Origin: Colwellia sp. 12G3
GTDB lineage: Bacteria > Pseudomonadota > Gammaproteobacteria > Enterobacterales > Alteromonadaceae
Length of the DNA stretch: 64,000 bases
Assembly: GCF_002836775.1 (NCBI RefSeq)
Contig: NZ_PJAQ01000006.1
Span: 101,063 to 165,062 of the forward strand
Reading direction: 5' to 3'
Both the position numbers and the translations under genes were made by a program. This document shows, piece by piece, positions 17,000 to 26,001 of this stretch. Under the pieces are notes generated by a model. It searched no databases. It was not told the origin of the DNA and worked only from the letters and a program-made list of their open reading frames with translations. The stretch's first letter is position 1; each line of letters starts with the position of its first letter.

Positions 17000-17869
17000 C
17001 TAGTCTGATAGTGCCCACAAGATACGAATTTCTTGTAATAGTGCTTTAATCACTGGCTCTTTTACGCGACTTTTAGCGATAACAAAGTGCAGAGGCGTAG
17101 TAAAATCAAGTGTAGGAATAATCTGCACCGTTTTATTTTCTTCAGCTACATGCGCTTCTTCTAGCGTAACAAAGCTCAAACCAAAGTTATTTTTCACCAG
17201 CTCTAAGCGAGTACCATCATCACTGGACTTTAATACCGATTGAATATCACTGCCCAGCTTTTCTCTGAGCATGTCATCAAAAGGACAATACTCACCCATC
17301 ATTATCCATGGTTGCTGACTAAGCTCGGCTGATGTTAATGCATTACGGCAATCAAAAGTTAACGGAGCTATGGTGGTTATTTGCTGAGCCAGCACCGTTA
17401 TACCAACAAAGTCATCGGGGATCTCACCAAAAATATAACCACCGTCCAGTTGATGAGCTCTAATGTCTTGCAGAGTTTTACCGCTGGATTGTTGATGAAT
17501 GGCCAAGCTAATGCCTGGACAATTTTCTTGTATATTTATCGCCAATTCCGCCAGCTTAACCTGCTCAACACTAAGGTTGTTACCTAATCGAAAACTGCCG
17601 ATAATTTCATGCTGATTATCCGCAGCAAGATTCACTAAATCTACCGCACTATCTAAGGTGGCTTGCGCTTTTGTTAACAACAGTTGACCTTTCTCCGTTA
17701 AGGCCATGCCCTTACTGGAACGGGTAAATAAGGCTGTTGCCAGCTCTTCTTCAAGACTTTTTATGTGCGCACTTATTGCAGGTGGTGTGCTATATAAACG
17801 TTTTGCTGCTTGGGTCAAATTCCCGGTTTGGGCAACCGCAACAAAGGATCGAAGGTGATAAAATTCCAC
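17000..17869 (-). CDS. LysR-family transcriptional regulator, divergent from rhodanese gene
   Basis: 289 residues. The N-terminal winged helix (MEFYHLRSFVAVAQTGNLTQAAKRLYSTPPAISAHIKSLE) is followed by a LysR effector domain from about 90, with FRLGNNLSVEQVKLAELAI and FGLSFVTLEEAHVAEE. It is divergently transcribed from the single-domain rhodanese gene at 18034 with a 164-bp shared region, so that gene is the likely target. The effector is unknown. Confidence 0.9.
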   Translation of the reverse strand: MEFYHLRSFVAVAQTGNLTQAAKRLYSTPPAISAHIKSLEEELATALFTRSSKGMALTEKGQLLLTKAQATLDSAVDLVNLAADNQHEIIGSFRLGNNLSVEQVKLAELAINIQENCPGISLAIHQQSSGKTLQDIRAHQLDGGYIFGEIPDDFVGITVLAQQITTIAPLTFDCRNALTSAELSQQPWIMMGEYCPFDDMLREKLGSDIQSVLKSSDDGTRLELVKNNFGLSFVTLEEAHVAEENKTVQIIPTLDFTTPLHFVIAKSRVKEPVIKALLQEIRILWALSD

Positions 17870-18033
17870 GGATAATTTCCTTTCACTTTACGCTAAACAG
17901 ATGATGCTAATTATACTCACTAGCAGATTTTATACCCTTCAGATATACCGAACATTGTCTTCAAAACTGATGAATATAGCAGGAAATAAAATCACGCTAC
18001 AGTGAGCTTATTACCAGCAACCTAGGAGCATTT

Positions 18034-18456
18034 ATGCCTAACCATAATAATACACTTTTTCAACAAATAACCCCTGCACAACAAGTGAATGACTTTTTTG
18101 CAGTTAAGCTTGCCAGTGAAACCGATTGTTCAGATGTATATGCTGACATTACTCAAGGCAGCAAAAACTATATATTATTAGATGTGCGCGCTAAAGAAGC
18201 CTTTGAAAAAAGTCACGCCATCACTGCTGTAAATATGCCCCACAGTGAAATTAATACTGAATCTTTTGCAAAGTATACTCAAGACACTTTGTTTGTCGTT
18301 TATTGCTGGGGCCCTGGTTGCAATGGCGCTGCGAAGGCCGCTTTTAAAATTTCAGCCTTAGGTTATGGTGTAAAAGAAATGCTTGGTGGTATTCATTACT
18401 GGGAAGACTTTGAACGATATCCGGTGAATCGTCGAGTGCATAAAGCACAGGCATAA
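18034..18456 (+). CDS. Single-domain rhodanese-like protein
   Basis: 140 residues covering one rhodanese domain: ILLDVRAKEAFEKSHAITAVNMPH, then the active loop YCWGPGCNGAAKAAFKI with candidate catalytic Cys91 and a second Cys96, then LGYGVKEMLGGIHYWEDFERYPV. It has no signal peptide and is cytoplasmic. The loop begins CWGPGC rather than the CxxGxR of thiosulfate sulfurtransferases, so sulfur transfer from another donor, or a signalling role, is possible. TAGGAG lies 7-8 nt before the ATG. The neighbouring LysR gene probably controls it. Confidence 0.85.
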   Translation: MPNHNNTLFQQITPAQQVNDFFAVKLASETDCSDVYADITQGSKNYILLDVRAKEAFEKSHAITAVNMPHSEINTESFAKYTQDTLFVVYCWGPGCNGAAKAAFKISALGYGVKEMLGGIHYWEDFERYPVNRRVHKAQA

Positions 18457-18513
18457 CGTTGAGAAACATCTATTCGTTTAATCTAAATTTGAGTCTGGAC
18501 AAAAGTGGTCGTA

Positions 18514-19221
18514 TTAAGCAGGTCCTAACAATCTAAAATCCCAAGATTCTACTTCGTTAGTGGCTAAGCGTTGCAGCACTCTATCCATCCAACTATCAGA
18601 TAACGTACTTTGTTGGCTTAACCTTAACAGCTTTTCTTTATTGAGTGGGTCACCGAAATATGTCTCACATACTGCATTAATGGTCATGGCATTATCCACT
18701 CTGGCCATTAATTCTAGTGGTTCATTTACACTCACTATGCCTGGCTGAATGACACGATATAGCCAACCACAGCGACTTACCTCCTGCATATCTACCGATA
18801 AACTTTTAATGCCCCAACGTTTATTGAGCTTAAAACAAGGAGAGCGAGGCTGACTCACTTCAATAATAGCTTCTCCCCATTGATAGCGATCGCCTAAGCA
18901 AACATTATGTTCTGTCATGCCTGTTGAACTTAAATTTTCGCCCATACCAGCAATTTTTTCATGAGTCTTCTCAGCACGTTGTTCACTATAAATAGCACCG
19001 TACTTTTCTTGCCAATAGGTATAATGCTCTGATGGATATTGGTGTAATGCGCGTTCAAACCCACCATGATAAAGTTTATCGGCGCACTCATCTCCAGCCA
19101 ATCCTTCAAACGATAAATACAGGTTAGTCTTGACCGGATGTTTATCTATCGCGGTTTCCATGCCATAGCGCTCTGCCACTTTTCCGCAGTAAATAGTCAT
19201 TAGGTAATGTTTACTTTGCAT
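18514..19221 (-). CDS. MOSC domain protein (YiiM-like)
   Basis: 235 residues. The MOSC core runs from EGLAGDECADKLYHGGFERALHQYP through GENLSSTGM to the Cys motif PRSPCFKLNKRWG (Cys129), which binds the molybdenum cofactor in this family. A C-terminal 3-alpha region follows. YiiM-type proteins reduce N-hydroxylated compounds such as 6-hydroxylaminopurine. It is a stand-alone gene convergent with the rhodanese gene. Confidence 0.85.
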   Translation of the reverse strand: MQSKHYLMTIYCGKVAERYGMETAIDKHPVKTNLYLSFEGLAGDECADKLYHGGFERALHQYPSEHYTYWQEKYGAIYSEQRAEKTHEKIAGMGENLSSTGMTEHNVCLGDRYQWGEAIIEVSQPRSPCFKLNKRWGIKSLSVDMQEVSRCGWLYRVIQPGIVSVNEPLELMARVDNAMTINAVCETYFGDPLNKEKLLRLSQQSTLSDSWMDRVLQRLATNEVESWDFRLLGPA

Positions 19222-19314
19222 GTGCCAATCCTTGCTAAATTGGTGTAGTGATAAATACTGAATGTATTAATAGCACATACCCAAGTCAGTGCAAGATATG
19301 GATAATAGGGAGTG

Positions 19315-20292
19315 TTAAATTGTCGCCATTTGAAAGTAGTCAATAATAGCCCTATTCTTCTGCGCTAAGGGACCTGCTTGAATGGGTGGGATTCGCCTCT
19401 GGTCAATTTCATAATTAGTTTTACTGAATTCATGAGCAAAATGTGCAGCAAGTTCATGTTTACGGCTTTGTTGCGACAGGTCAGCTATATCTGCAATATC
19501 AATATTAGGATCAAAGCGATGAAAACCACGATAACTGAAATGTTCATCAACATGTAAATCACTCACTCGTAGAAATTCCTGCATCAAAGCACGACTTAAA
19601 GTATTCATTGAGAGGTCAGGCACTTGTAAATATAACGTGGTAGCCCCCGTTTCTGGTAAGCAACTGCCTGCTGTTCTTTCTAATACGATATCAACTAACC
19701 ATAAACCATTACTGCGTTGTTCAACATGTTTGAGGCATAACTTGCTTTGATCGTAACTGATACGGCTTAAGGTATTTTCAATTTGTTGCTCGGCACTTTG
19801 CGCAACGATTGGCGCTTTATGACATTGAGGTTCTTCATAAAACTCAGCCATTAACGGTAAATCAATATGGGTATTAAAAGGAGTGGTTGTACTGTTATTG
19901 AGGCTGAGTTTAAACAGTTCGCGTATTTCATGCTCTCGAGACTTTTTAATAGCTAAAAATACGCTTTGAATTATTTCTGATGTAGGTAGCTCAGACTCTA
20001 CACGCCACTTACGGCCAAATAATAACTTTAATTCACTCTGACTTGGCTTGTTATGGTAATTATCGTGACCTACTACGCCAACTTGGATATAAATTCCACC
20101 CGCATCTTGCGTCGCAAACACAACATATCTAGGGTCATAGTCAATATCACAAATAAGTGCTTCTACACTCTGCAAGGTATGGTGATAGGTTAAATAGTGT
20201 TGAGGAACACAATATTCACCGTTACTTAATTGCACCAAAGGTGCTTTGGGCATCCTCTTTTCGCCTAAACGTAGTGGCACTTCTTTCCACAT
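19315..20292 (-). CDS. Conserved-looking protein of unknown function
   Basis: 325 residues with no signal peptide or TM segment. The N-terminal part (LVQLSNGEYCVPQHYLTYHHTLQS ... VVFATQDAGGIYIQVGVVGHDNYH) looks like a beta-rich domain. The C-terminus has FLRVSDLHVDEHFSYRGFHRFD and a His-rich helix ELAAHFAHEF. I do not recognise the family. An AAGGATTCTCAT site precedes the ATG. The flanks (MOSC gene and DUF417 gene, same strand, gaps over 90 bp) do not suggest a function. Confidence 0.6.
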   Translation of the reverse strand: MWKEVPLRLGEKRMPKAPLVQLSNGEYCVPQHYLTYHHTLQSVEALICDIDYDPRYVVFATQDAGGIYIQVGVVGHDNYHNKPSQSELKLLFGRKWRVESELPTSEIIQSVFLAIKKSREHEIRELFKLSLNNSTTTPFNTHIDLPLMAEFYEEPQCHKAPIVAQSAEQQIENTLSRISYDQSKLCLKHVEQRSNGLWLVDIVLERTAGSCLPETGATTLYLQVPDLSMNTLSRALMQEFLRVSDLHVDEHFSYRGFHRFDPNIDIADIADLSQQSRKHELAAHFAHEFSKTNYEIDQRRIPPIQAGPLAQKNRAIIDYFQMATI

Positions 20293-20442
20293 ATGAGAAT
20301 CCTTATTTTTACTATTAAATCACTAATACGCTAGCCAATAAAAAACGGTTCACTGGTATAAAAGAAATATAGGCATGAAGATATATTTCTCATGACCAAC
20401 GCTATAAATATCACCCTTTGAACCAGTTAAGAAAAGCTTGCT

Positions 20443-21285
20443 CTACCTTGTTGATTTAATTGCATGATAACGACTAGTTAACGCTGAATAATAAAAAAAC
20501 AAACAAACCAAAAACCACAAATCTTTAATAAGAAAATGCCCTGTCGTTGATAAGATTGTCTCGCTTGATAATGAACCAGTGAAAGTGACTAAAAAGCTTT
20601 GAGTTACCACAAAAACCATCGCTGACATGAGTATTGCCGGCAGCATTAATTTGGCAGAATACATCGCCAAAATTAAAAAAACTACGGCGATTAAATCATA
20701 AATCCCGATGATATTTGACGTTGCTTGCAGACTAAAAAAATTATACAACCAACCCATAAATGGTGAGCTTTTTACTAAGGCTTCAATACCTTGTGCTTCG
20801 AGTAAAGTGAACTTCATACCACCAATCCACAGTAAAACGACTAGTACTGGCATTATGCTGATCCATGCAGACACCAGCGGAGAAAAGCTGCGTTTTATCA
20901 GTAGTATTCCTATCGATAATAAAGCGAAATACTTAATTACACCTTGGCCAGAGCCAATAACAGGAAAGCCGCCCATGGATGCTATCCACATAGAATCACT
21001 TAGCAACGAACCTAAAGGTATTATGCTTATCGAGATAAGTAAGTATCCTAATATTGGCCGTAAGTTACTTTGCTTTATCGATAAAAAGGCAACAATTGCA
21101 CTAACAATAAAACTAAAAGCGGCAATGAAATTAAATATTTTGGCCGGTAATAAATCGGAAAGAAGATAAAAATCAGTTGTTAGGGTTATATGTTTATGAG
21201 GTCCCAACAGCAAAATACTTAACCCCAGCAATGCCGCAGAAATACCCAGTAAGAGTAAAGAAATTTTTGCATGTAGAGGCTTCAT
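20443..21285 (-). CDS. DUF417 (YkgB/RclC-like) membrane protein with N-terminal extension
   Basis: 280 residues with about 8 hydrophobic segments. The half from about 150 on matches the DUF417/RclC pattern: WIGGMKFTLLEAQGIEALVKSSPFMGWLY, then NIIGIYDLIAVVFLIL, TQSFLVTFTGSL and GHFLIKDLWFL. RclC is linked to reactive-chlorine resistance in E. coli. The first about 140 residues (four helices, including GGFPVIGSGQGVIKYFALLSIG) are an extension compared with RclC as I remember it. It is divergent from the five-gene operon starting at 21529, with a shared 243-bp region. Confidence 0.7.
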   Translation of the reverse strand: MKPLHAKISLLLLGISAALLGLSILLLGPHKHITLTTDFYLLSDLLPAKIFNFIAAFSFIVSAIVAFLSIKQSNLRPILGYLLISISIIPLGSLLSDSMWIASMGGFPVIGSGQGVIKYFALLSIGILLIKRSFSPLVSAWISIMPVLVVLLWIGGMKFTLLEAQGIEALVKSSPFMGWLYNFFSLQATSNIIGIYDLIAVVFLILAMYSAKLMLPAILMSAMVFVVTQSFLVTFTGSLSSETILSTTGHFLIKDLWFLVCLFFYYSALTSRYHAIKSTR

Positions 21286-21528
21286 AGGTGTCCTGAAATT
21301 GTTACAAAGGTAAGTGACAATAAGACCTGATTAGGCCAATTTCATTTCACTTTCAATTAAATAAATCGAGTCATTAACAGTAATTCAATTCGAAATTAGC
21401 GCTAAGACAATTATAAATAAATATTTTAATTCAGCGAGTTAACATAAACAAACAGGTTATTTTTTAACCGTTAAGTTTACATTAAGATTAATTAAATATA
21501 GTGACATCATAAGACTTGGAGGAGATTT

Positions 21529-22230
21529 ATGATGATGTACCCCACAATTGATGTAAAAAAAGAAATCAGCGAAGCCGTTGGCGTAAGAGTAAAAAAATCG
21601 CCTGACTTATTTTCAATGCAAGTCTTTCACAAAAATAGTGTTGGCCGGATTGATGCTGAAAATTTTATTAAACAAGGTTTTAGTAAGGCCTATGGCGCAA
21701 ATATTTCTATTTCAATGCCGCAAATACTCACCGTCAAAAATGGCAATTTTAAAGCGGCATTAGGTATTCGCAGTGCCAAAGAACCTTTATTCATTGAACA
21801 ATACCTAAACACGCCCATTGAGCAAACTCATGCGCTTATAAAGGAAAATATTACTCGCAGTAACATTGTTGAGATAGGTAGCTTATATAGTAATGCTATC
21901 CGTTTTACCTTACCGCTTTTTCTAGTCACTGCCGTGTCTTTGTTTTATAAAAATTATCAATATCTTACTTTTGCTGGCACCAGCCATGTATTAAATATTC
22001 TCAGTAAAGCAGGTGTTGAATATTCAACACTTTGTGATGCAAAAAAGCATGCCCTTACGCCATCAAGTGATGATTGGGGCAGCTATTATGAAACAAACCC
22101 TAAAGTTGTAGTGGTGTCTTTAGCCAGTGTTTTACAAGTTATCGACAAACAAGTTAAGTATCAAAATTTATTTAAATCGTTAGAGAAAAAAATAGCGGAT
22201 GTCTGTCAACAATTGGCAGAACACTCATGA
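21529..22230 (+). CDS. Thermostable hemolysin-family (PF12261) protein, first gene of a five-gene operon
   Basis: 233 residues. The family signature is AENFIKQGFSKAYGANISISMPQILTV, then GIRSAKEPLFIEQYLNTPIE and IVEIGSLYS, as in the Vibrio thermostable hemolysin family. There is no signal peptide. The conserved core resembles an acyl/acetyltransferase fold more than a pore-former; that is my inference and could be tested by structure prediction. A strong GGAGGAG site lies before three successive ATGs (21529, 21532, 21535). Its TGA overlaps the ATG of the next gene, an AMP-dependent ligase, so the product probably acts on or with the activated acid. Confidence 0.75.
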   Translation: MMMYPTIDVKKEISEAVGVRVKKSPDLFSMQVFHKNSVGRIDAENFIKQGFSKAYGANISISMPQILTVKNGNFKAALGIRSAKEPLFIEQYLNTPIEQTHALIKENITRSNIVEIGSLYSNAIRFTLPLFLVTAVSLFYKNYQYLTFAGTSHVLNILSKAGVEYSTLCDAKKHALTPSSDDWGSYYETNPKVVVVSLASVLQVIDKQVKYQNLFKSLEKKIADVCQQLAEHS

Positions 22231-23759
22231 TGCTTGAGCGGATCAGTACTTTTCCTACTCACAATGTTGCCATTGAAGTGTTTAGTGATACTAACAAAGA
22301 AAGTATTACCTATGGCGTATTAATTAAGCAGGTAAAGCAACTGCAAAGCTGGTTAGTCGTTAATGAGATTAAGTCTGTGGCATTAATGTGCGATAACAGT
22401 CCTCAGTGGATAATTATCGATTTAGCCTGTCAAAGTGCCAATATTATTTTGACGCCTATTCCTGCTTTTTTTTCAGTTAAACAAATTCATCATCTACTCA
22501 GTTCAGTGAAAGCTACGCTGCTATTTTCAGAAAATGATGTATCACTCCCTTTAGATTGCGAATTTTCCACAATAGACTCGCCACTACCTAGGTTAAATGC
22601 GATTAAATTCAATGATAATTGCGTTGCTAATGTACCCAATAATACCAGTAAAATCACCTTTACCTCTGGCTCTACTGGCGAGCCGAAAGGTGTTTGTTTA
22701 AGTACTGAAAACCAATTAAATGTCGCGTTAGCTTTAGTCGATAAAATAGCAGTAACAACGCCAAGACACCTGTGTCTGTTATCGTTTTCTACTCTACTAG
22801 AAAATGTTGCCGGACTTTATGCCCCCTTATTAGCAGGCGGTACTCTATGTATTGCCACCGATAAAAATCGAGGTTTTAACGGCGCGCAATTAACTGATTT
22901 GAAGTCGTTACTGTCTTTTGTCAGCGCCAGTAAACCGCAAACCATGATATTAGTGCCTGAGTTATTACAAGTACTATTACTTGCTATAAGCCAAGGATGG
23001 CGACCTCCTACTGAGCTTGAATTCATTGCTGTTGGTGGTAGTCGCGTATCGACAAAATTATGGTACAAAGCAAAAGCGCTTGGTTTACCTGTTTATCAAG
23101 GATATGGGCTGTCTGAATGTTCTTCAGTGGTCAGTATTAACAGCAAATCAAATTCAAGCTCGCTAAAGCCAACCAATATTGGTGCGGGTGAAATACTGCC
23201 ACATCTAGTCGCGGAAGTAATTAATGGCGAACTGGTACTCAGGGGTAATGCCTTTTTAGGCTACTTGAACAGGCCTGAATCTTGGTACCCCACACAAATA
23301 TTTACCGGAGATTTAGTCAGTCTAGAAGATAATAACCTTGTTATTAGCGGTAGAAAAAAGAATATTTTAATTAATTCTTATGGTCGAAATATATCGCCCG
23401 AATGGCCTGAAGCAGAACTGATGGCAAGTGGCATTTTTCAACAAGTCGTTGTGCTTGGAGACAGCAAACCCTTTTGCATTGCTTTATTAGTGCCCTTTTC
23501 AATAGAAACAGCTGCATCAACACCCGCTGCCACGATCCAAGCAGTGCTCGATCAAGTTAATACTGGTCTACCTGAATACGCACAAATTAAAGACTTCATT
23601 CAACTTAACAAGATGATGTCATTCGCAGATGGACTGACAACGTCCAATGGTCGTCCCAAAAGGGATGTTATTGCTCAATACTACCATCAGGAAATTAAAC
23701 ACGTTTATGCCTCTCATATACAAGAGGACCATTTAGCAGTCACTGTTTACAAAACATGA
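22227..23759 (+). CDS. AMP-dependent acyl/fatty-acid ligase (AMP-binding family)
   Basis: 510 residues of the ANL superfamily. The P-loop is TFTSGSTGEPKG (144-155), A5 is QGYGLSE (291-297), A7 is TGDL (360-363), the hinge is SGRKKN (374-379) and the C-terminal motif is NGRPKRD with candidate catalytic Lys478. It activates a carboxylic acid as acyl-AMP and probably loads it on CoA or another acceptor. The start overlaps the upstream stop by four bases (ATGA). The chain is about 40-60 residues shorter than long-chain acyl-CoA synthetases. The substrate is unknown; the diiron and SDR enzymes next door imply a lipid-like or amino-acid-like product. Confidence 0.88.
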   Translation: MMLERISTFPTHNVAIEVFSDTNKESITYGVLIKQVKQLQSWLVVNEIKSVALMCDNSPQWIIIDLACQSANIILTPIPAFFSVKQIHHLLSSVKATLLFSENDVSLPLDCEFSTIDSPLPRLNAIKFNDNCVANVPNNTSKITFTSGSTGEPKGVCLSTENQLNVALALVDKIAVTTPRHLCLLSFSTLLENVAGLYAPLLAGGTLCIATDKNRGFNGAQLTDLKSLLSFVSASKPQTMILVPELLQVLLLAISQGWRPPTELEFIAVGGSRVSTKLWYKAKALGLPVYQGYGLSECSSVVSINSKSNSSSLKPTNIGAGEILPHLVAEVINGELVLRGNAFLGYLNRPESWYPTQIFTGDLVSLEDNNLVISGRKKNILINSYGRNISPEWPEAELMASGIFQQVVVLGDSKPFCIALLVPFSIETAASTPAATIQAVLDQVNTGLPEYAQIKDFIQLNKMMSFADGLTTSNGRPKRDVIAQYYHQEIKHVYASHIQEDHLAVTVYKT

Positions 23760-23784
23760 GTGAATCACACTTAAGGTACTTACT

Positions 23785-24468
23785 ATGAATTTATATCAAC
23801 GCTTATTAACTGAAACGACACAAGAAAGAGATTACTTGCTGTCATCTCCTATAATTCAACGCTGCTTTACCGGTGATATTGAGCTCAGTGATTATGTGGC
23901 TTTTTTAACGCAGGCATACCATCACGTTAAACATACGGTGCCTTTACTGATGTCAGTTGGTGCGAGATTACCTGAAAGTAAAGAGTGGTTACGCGAAGCG
24001 GTTGCTGAGTATATTGAAGAAGAATTAGGTCATCAAGAATGGATCCTTAATGACATTGCCGCTTGTGGTGCAGACAAAGAAGCGGTCAGAGCCAGTCAAC
24101 CGGCTTACGCAACAGAGCTAATGGTTTCATACGCCTATGACATGGTAAACCGTGTTAACCCGCTTGGCTTTTTTGGCATGGTACATGTACTAGAAGGTAC
24201 CAGTATCGCGATGGCAGATAATGCCGCAAGTTCAATAAAAAAGGTGTTGTCGCTCCCTAATCAAGCCTTTAGTTACCTGACTTCACACGGCTCTCTTGAC
24301 ATCGAACATGTGAAGTTTTTTAAATCTCTGATGGAAAAAATAACGGATAAAACAGAGCAAGACGCCATAGTGAAAAGTTGTAAAATTTTCTTTTTACTCT
24401 ATGCCAATATCTTCCGTGGTTTAGCAAGTGATAATCAACTCGCTTCACTTCAAATTCAGGAGGGATAA
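23785..24468 (+). CDS. Heme-oxygenase-like diiron enzyme (TenA/HDO-like, iron-containing redox enzyme)
   Basis: 227 residues, all-helical. It carries the ligand pattern expected of HDO enzymes: EYIEEELGHQEW (Glu79/80, His83), HVLEG (Glu137) and HGSLDIEHVKFF (His168, Asp172, His175). TenA thiaminases lack this diiron set, so I favour an O2-using diiron oxidase, the superfamily of UndA and other natural-product enzymes. It lies 25 bases after the ligase and three bases before the SDR gene. The reaction is unknown; oxidation or fragmentation of the ligase product is plausible. Confidence 0.78.
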   Translation: MNLYQRLLTETTQERDYLLSSPIIQRCFTGDIELSDYVAFLTQAYHHVKHTVPLLMSVGARLPESKEWLREAVAEYIEEELGHQEWILNDIAACGADKEAVRASQPAYATELMVSYAYDMVNRVNPLGFFGMVHVLEGTSIAMADNAASSIKKVLSLPNQAFSYLTSHGSLDIEHVKFFKSLMEKITDKTEQDAIVKSCKIFFLLYANIFRGLASDNQLASLQIQEG

Positions 24469-24471
24469 ACA

Positions 24472-25269
24472 ATGAAAGTCTTAGCTAAGTGTTTATTAAC
24501 AGGCGCTACTGGAGGCATTGGTGAGGCTATTGCGTTTGAATTAGCTAAGCAAGGCTACACACTGGTGCTTCATGGTCGAAATGAAGAAAAACTTATTACA
24601 CTGCGTGATCGACTTCCTTTTCTTGGTGACGCTAGCTCTCATGAGATCGTCACCGGTGATATTACCCAGACAGATGATAGAAACTATATTCTTGAACAAG
24701 CGTTTTTAAACGCTCCTGTTACCTTATTGATCAATAACGCTGGGGTTTCTTCCTTTAATAATTTTATAAATATCAGTAACCAAGAAATCAACGAAATAAT
24801 CACTGTAAACCTTATTGCGACTATGCAATTAACACAGGGTTTTTTAAATGTTAAAGAACTAAGTAAAGCAACAATAGTCAATATGGGCTCCGCTCTAGGG
24901 GCCATAGGTTTCCCTGGTTACAGTGCTTATTGTGCGAGTAAATTTGGCTTGCGGGGATTTACCGAATCTTTAAATAGAGAATACGCTAACCGTGATATTC
25001 GTGTTTGCTATTTAGCACCAAGAGCGACCAACACCCAGAGTAATGGCGCGGAAGTTGTCGCTATGAATAAGGCGATGGGCAGTAAAATTGACCCACCAGA
25101 AATGGTTGCTAACGCCTTAGTCAACTTACTTAAGAGCAACAGCAATAGAAAATCTATTGGCTGGCCAGAGAAATTATTTGCCCGAATTAATGGCTTATTG
25201 CCAGAGCTGGTTGATTCATCTCTCAAGAAAAGCCTGTCTACCATTTTACAATTTACAGAAGGAAAATGA
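24472..25269 (+). CDS. Short-chain dehydrogenase/reductase of the five-gene operon
   Basis: 265 residues. NAD(P) loop TGATGGIG near the N-terminus, then LLINNAGVSSF, active-site Ser in VNMGSALGA, and YSAYCASKFG with catalytic Tyr and Lys. It is a classical SDR. AGGAGG lies just before the ATG. It starts three bases after the diiron gene and its TGA overlaps the next ATG (ATGA). It probably reduces or oxidises a carbonyl or hydroxyl in the operon's pathway. Confidence 0.9.
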   Translation: MKVLAKCLLTGATGGIGEAIAFELAKQGYTLVLHGRNEEKLITLRDRLPFLGDASSHEIVTGDITQTDDRNYILEQAFLNAPVTLLINNAGVSSFNNFINISNQEINEIITVNLIATMQLTQGFLNVKELSKATIVNMGSALGAIGFPGYSAYCASKFGLRGFTESLNREYANRDIRVCYLAPRATNTQSNGAEVVAMNKAMGSKIDPPEMVANALVNLLKSNSNRKSIGWPEKLFARINGLLPELVDSSLKKSLSTILQFTEGK

Positions 25270-25931
25270 TTATGAATTTTCTATTAAAATACGGCGTATT
25301 GTTAAGCTACTTCATTGCTGTAATAGCTTTTGGGAAAACAACAGAAGAAGACTTTGCTCAATCACTACTGGCACTTCACCAGCAATGGGGCATTGTAAAT
25401 TACACCTTAAGTGGTGAGCAACAAGAAAAAGCCTTTGAACAGCTGGATAAACAATCGATAGCTTTTACTGAGAACTTTTCACATAAAGCAGAAGTATGGA
25501 CATGGCGAGGCATTGTGCAATCGAGCTTTGCTGGTGCTAAAGGGGGTTTTGGTGCTTTATCATTAGTTAAGCAAGCAAAAAAGTCCTTAGAAAAAGCGAT
25601 ATTGATAGATGGTAATGTATTATCAGGCTCGGCTTATACTAGCCTGGGTATTCTTTATCATAAAGTGCCTAGTTGGCCAATTAGTTTTGGCGATGATGAT
25701 GAGGCAAAAAACTATTTAAGAAAAGCATTAACCTTAGATCCTAATGGCATAGATTCCAATTATTTTTATGGTGAATTATTATACGACAAACGCCAATACG
25801 CTAAAGCAAAAGAGTACTTGTTCATCGCAAAAAACTCGCCGGTAAAATATTCAGCGGATGAATTCAGAAAGGCTGATATAGACTTACTCATCAGTAAGGT
25901 TGATAAAAAATTAGCCAAGAACAAGCACTAA
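25266..25931 (+). CDS. Exported TPR protein closing the five-gene operon
   Basis: 221 residues. The N-terminal hydrophobic run FLLKYGVLLSYFIAVIAFG serves as a signal peptide or anchor. TPR-like repeats follow: VWTWRGIVQSSFAG, SGSAYTSLGILYHKVPSWPISFGDDDEAKNYLRKALTLDP and DSNYFYGELLYDKRQYAKAKEYL. The ATG overlaps the SDR stop. Exported TPR proteins of this size often act as periplasmic adaptors. It is the only operon member with an export signal and may link the pathway to the envelope. It is followed by a strong terminator. Confidence 0.75.
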   Translation: MIMNFLLKYGVLLSYFIAVIAFGKTTEEDFAQSLLALHQQWGIVNYTLSGEQQEKAFEQLDKQSIAFTENFSHKAEVWTWRGIVQSSFAGAKGGFGALSLVKQAKKSLEKAILIDGNVLSGSAYTSLGILYHKVPSWPISFGDDDEAKNYLRKALTLDPNGIDSNYFYGELLYDKRQYAKAKEYLFIAKNSPVKYSADEFRKADIDLLISKVDKKLAKNKH

Positions 25932-25957
25932 TATCACCTTTCCCCTCGGCAATACTT

Positions 25958-25993
25958 AAAAAGCTAAGTGATGCGTAATTCACTTAGCTTTTT
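25958..25993. terminator. Bidirectional terminator between operon and aldo/keto reductase gene
   Basis: AAAAAGCTAAGTGA pairs with TCACTTAGCTTTTT, a 14-bp perfect stem with an 8-nt loop. The A and T tracts on both arms let it work in both directions for the two convergent transcripts. Confidence 0.92.
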
Positions 25994-26001
25994 AGAAGGC
26001 T

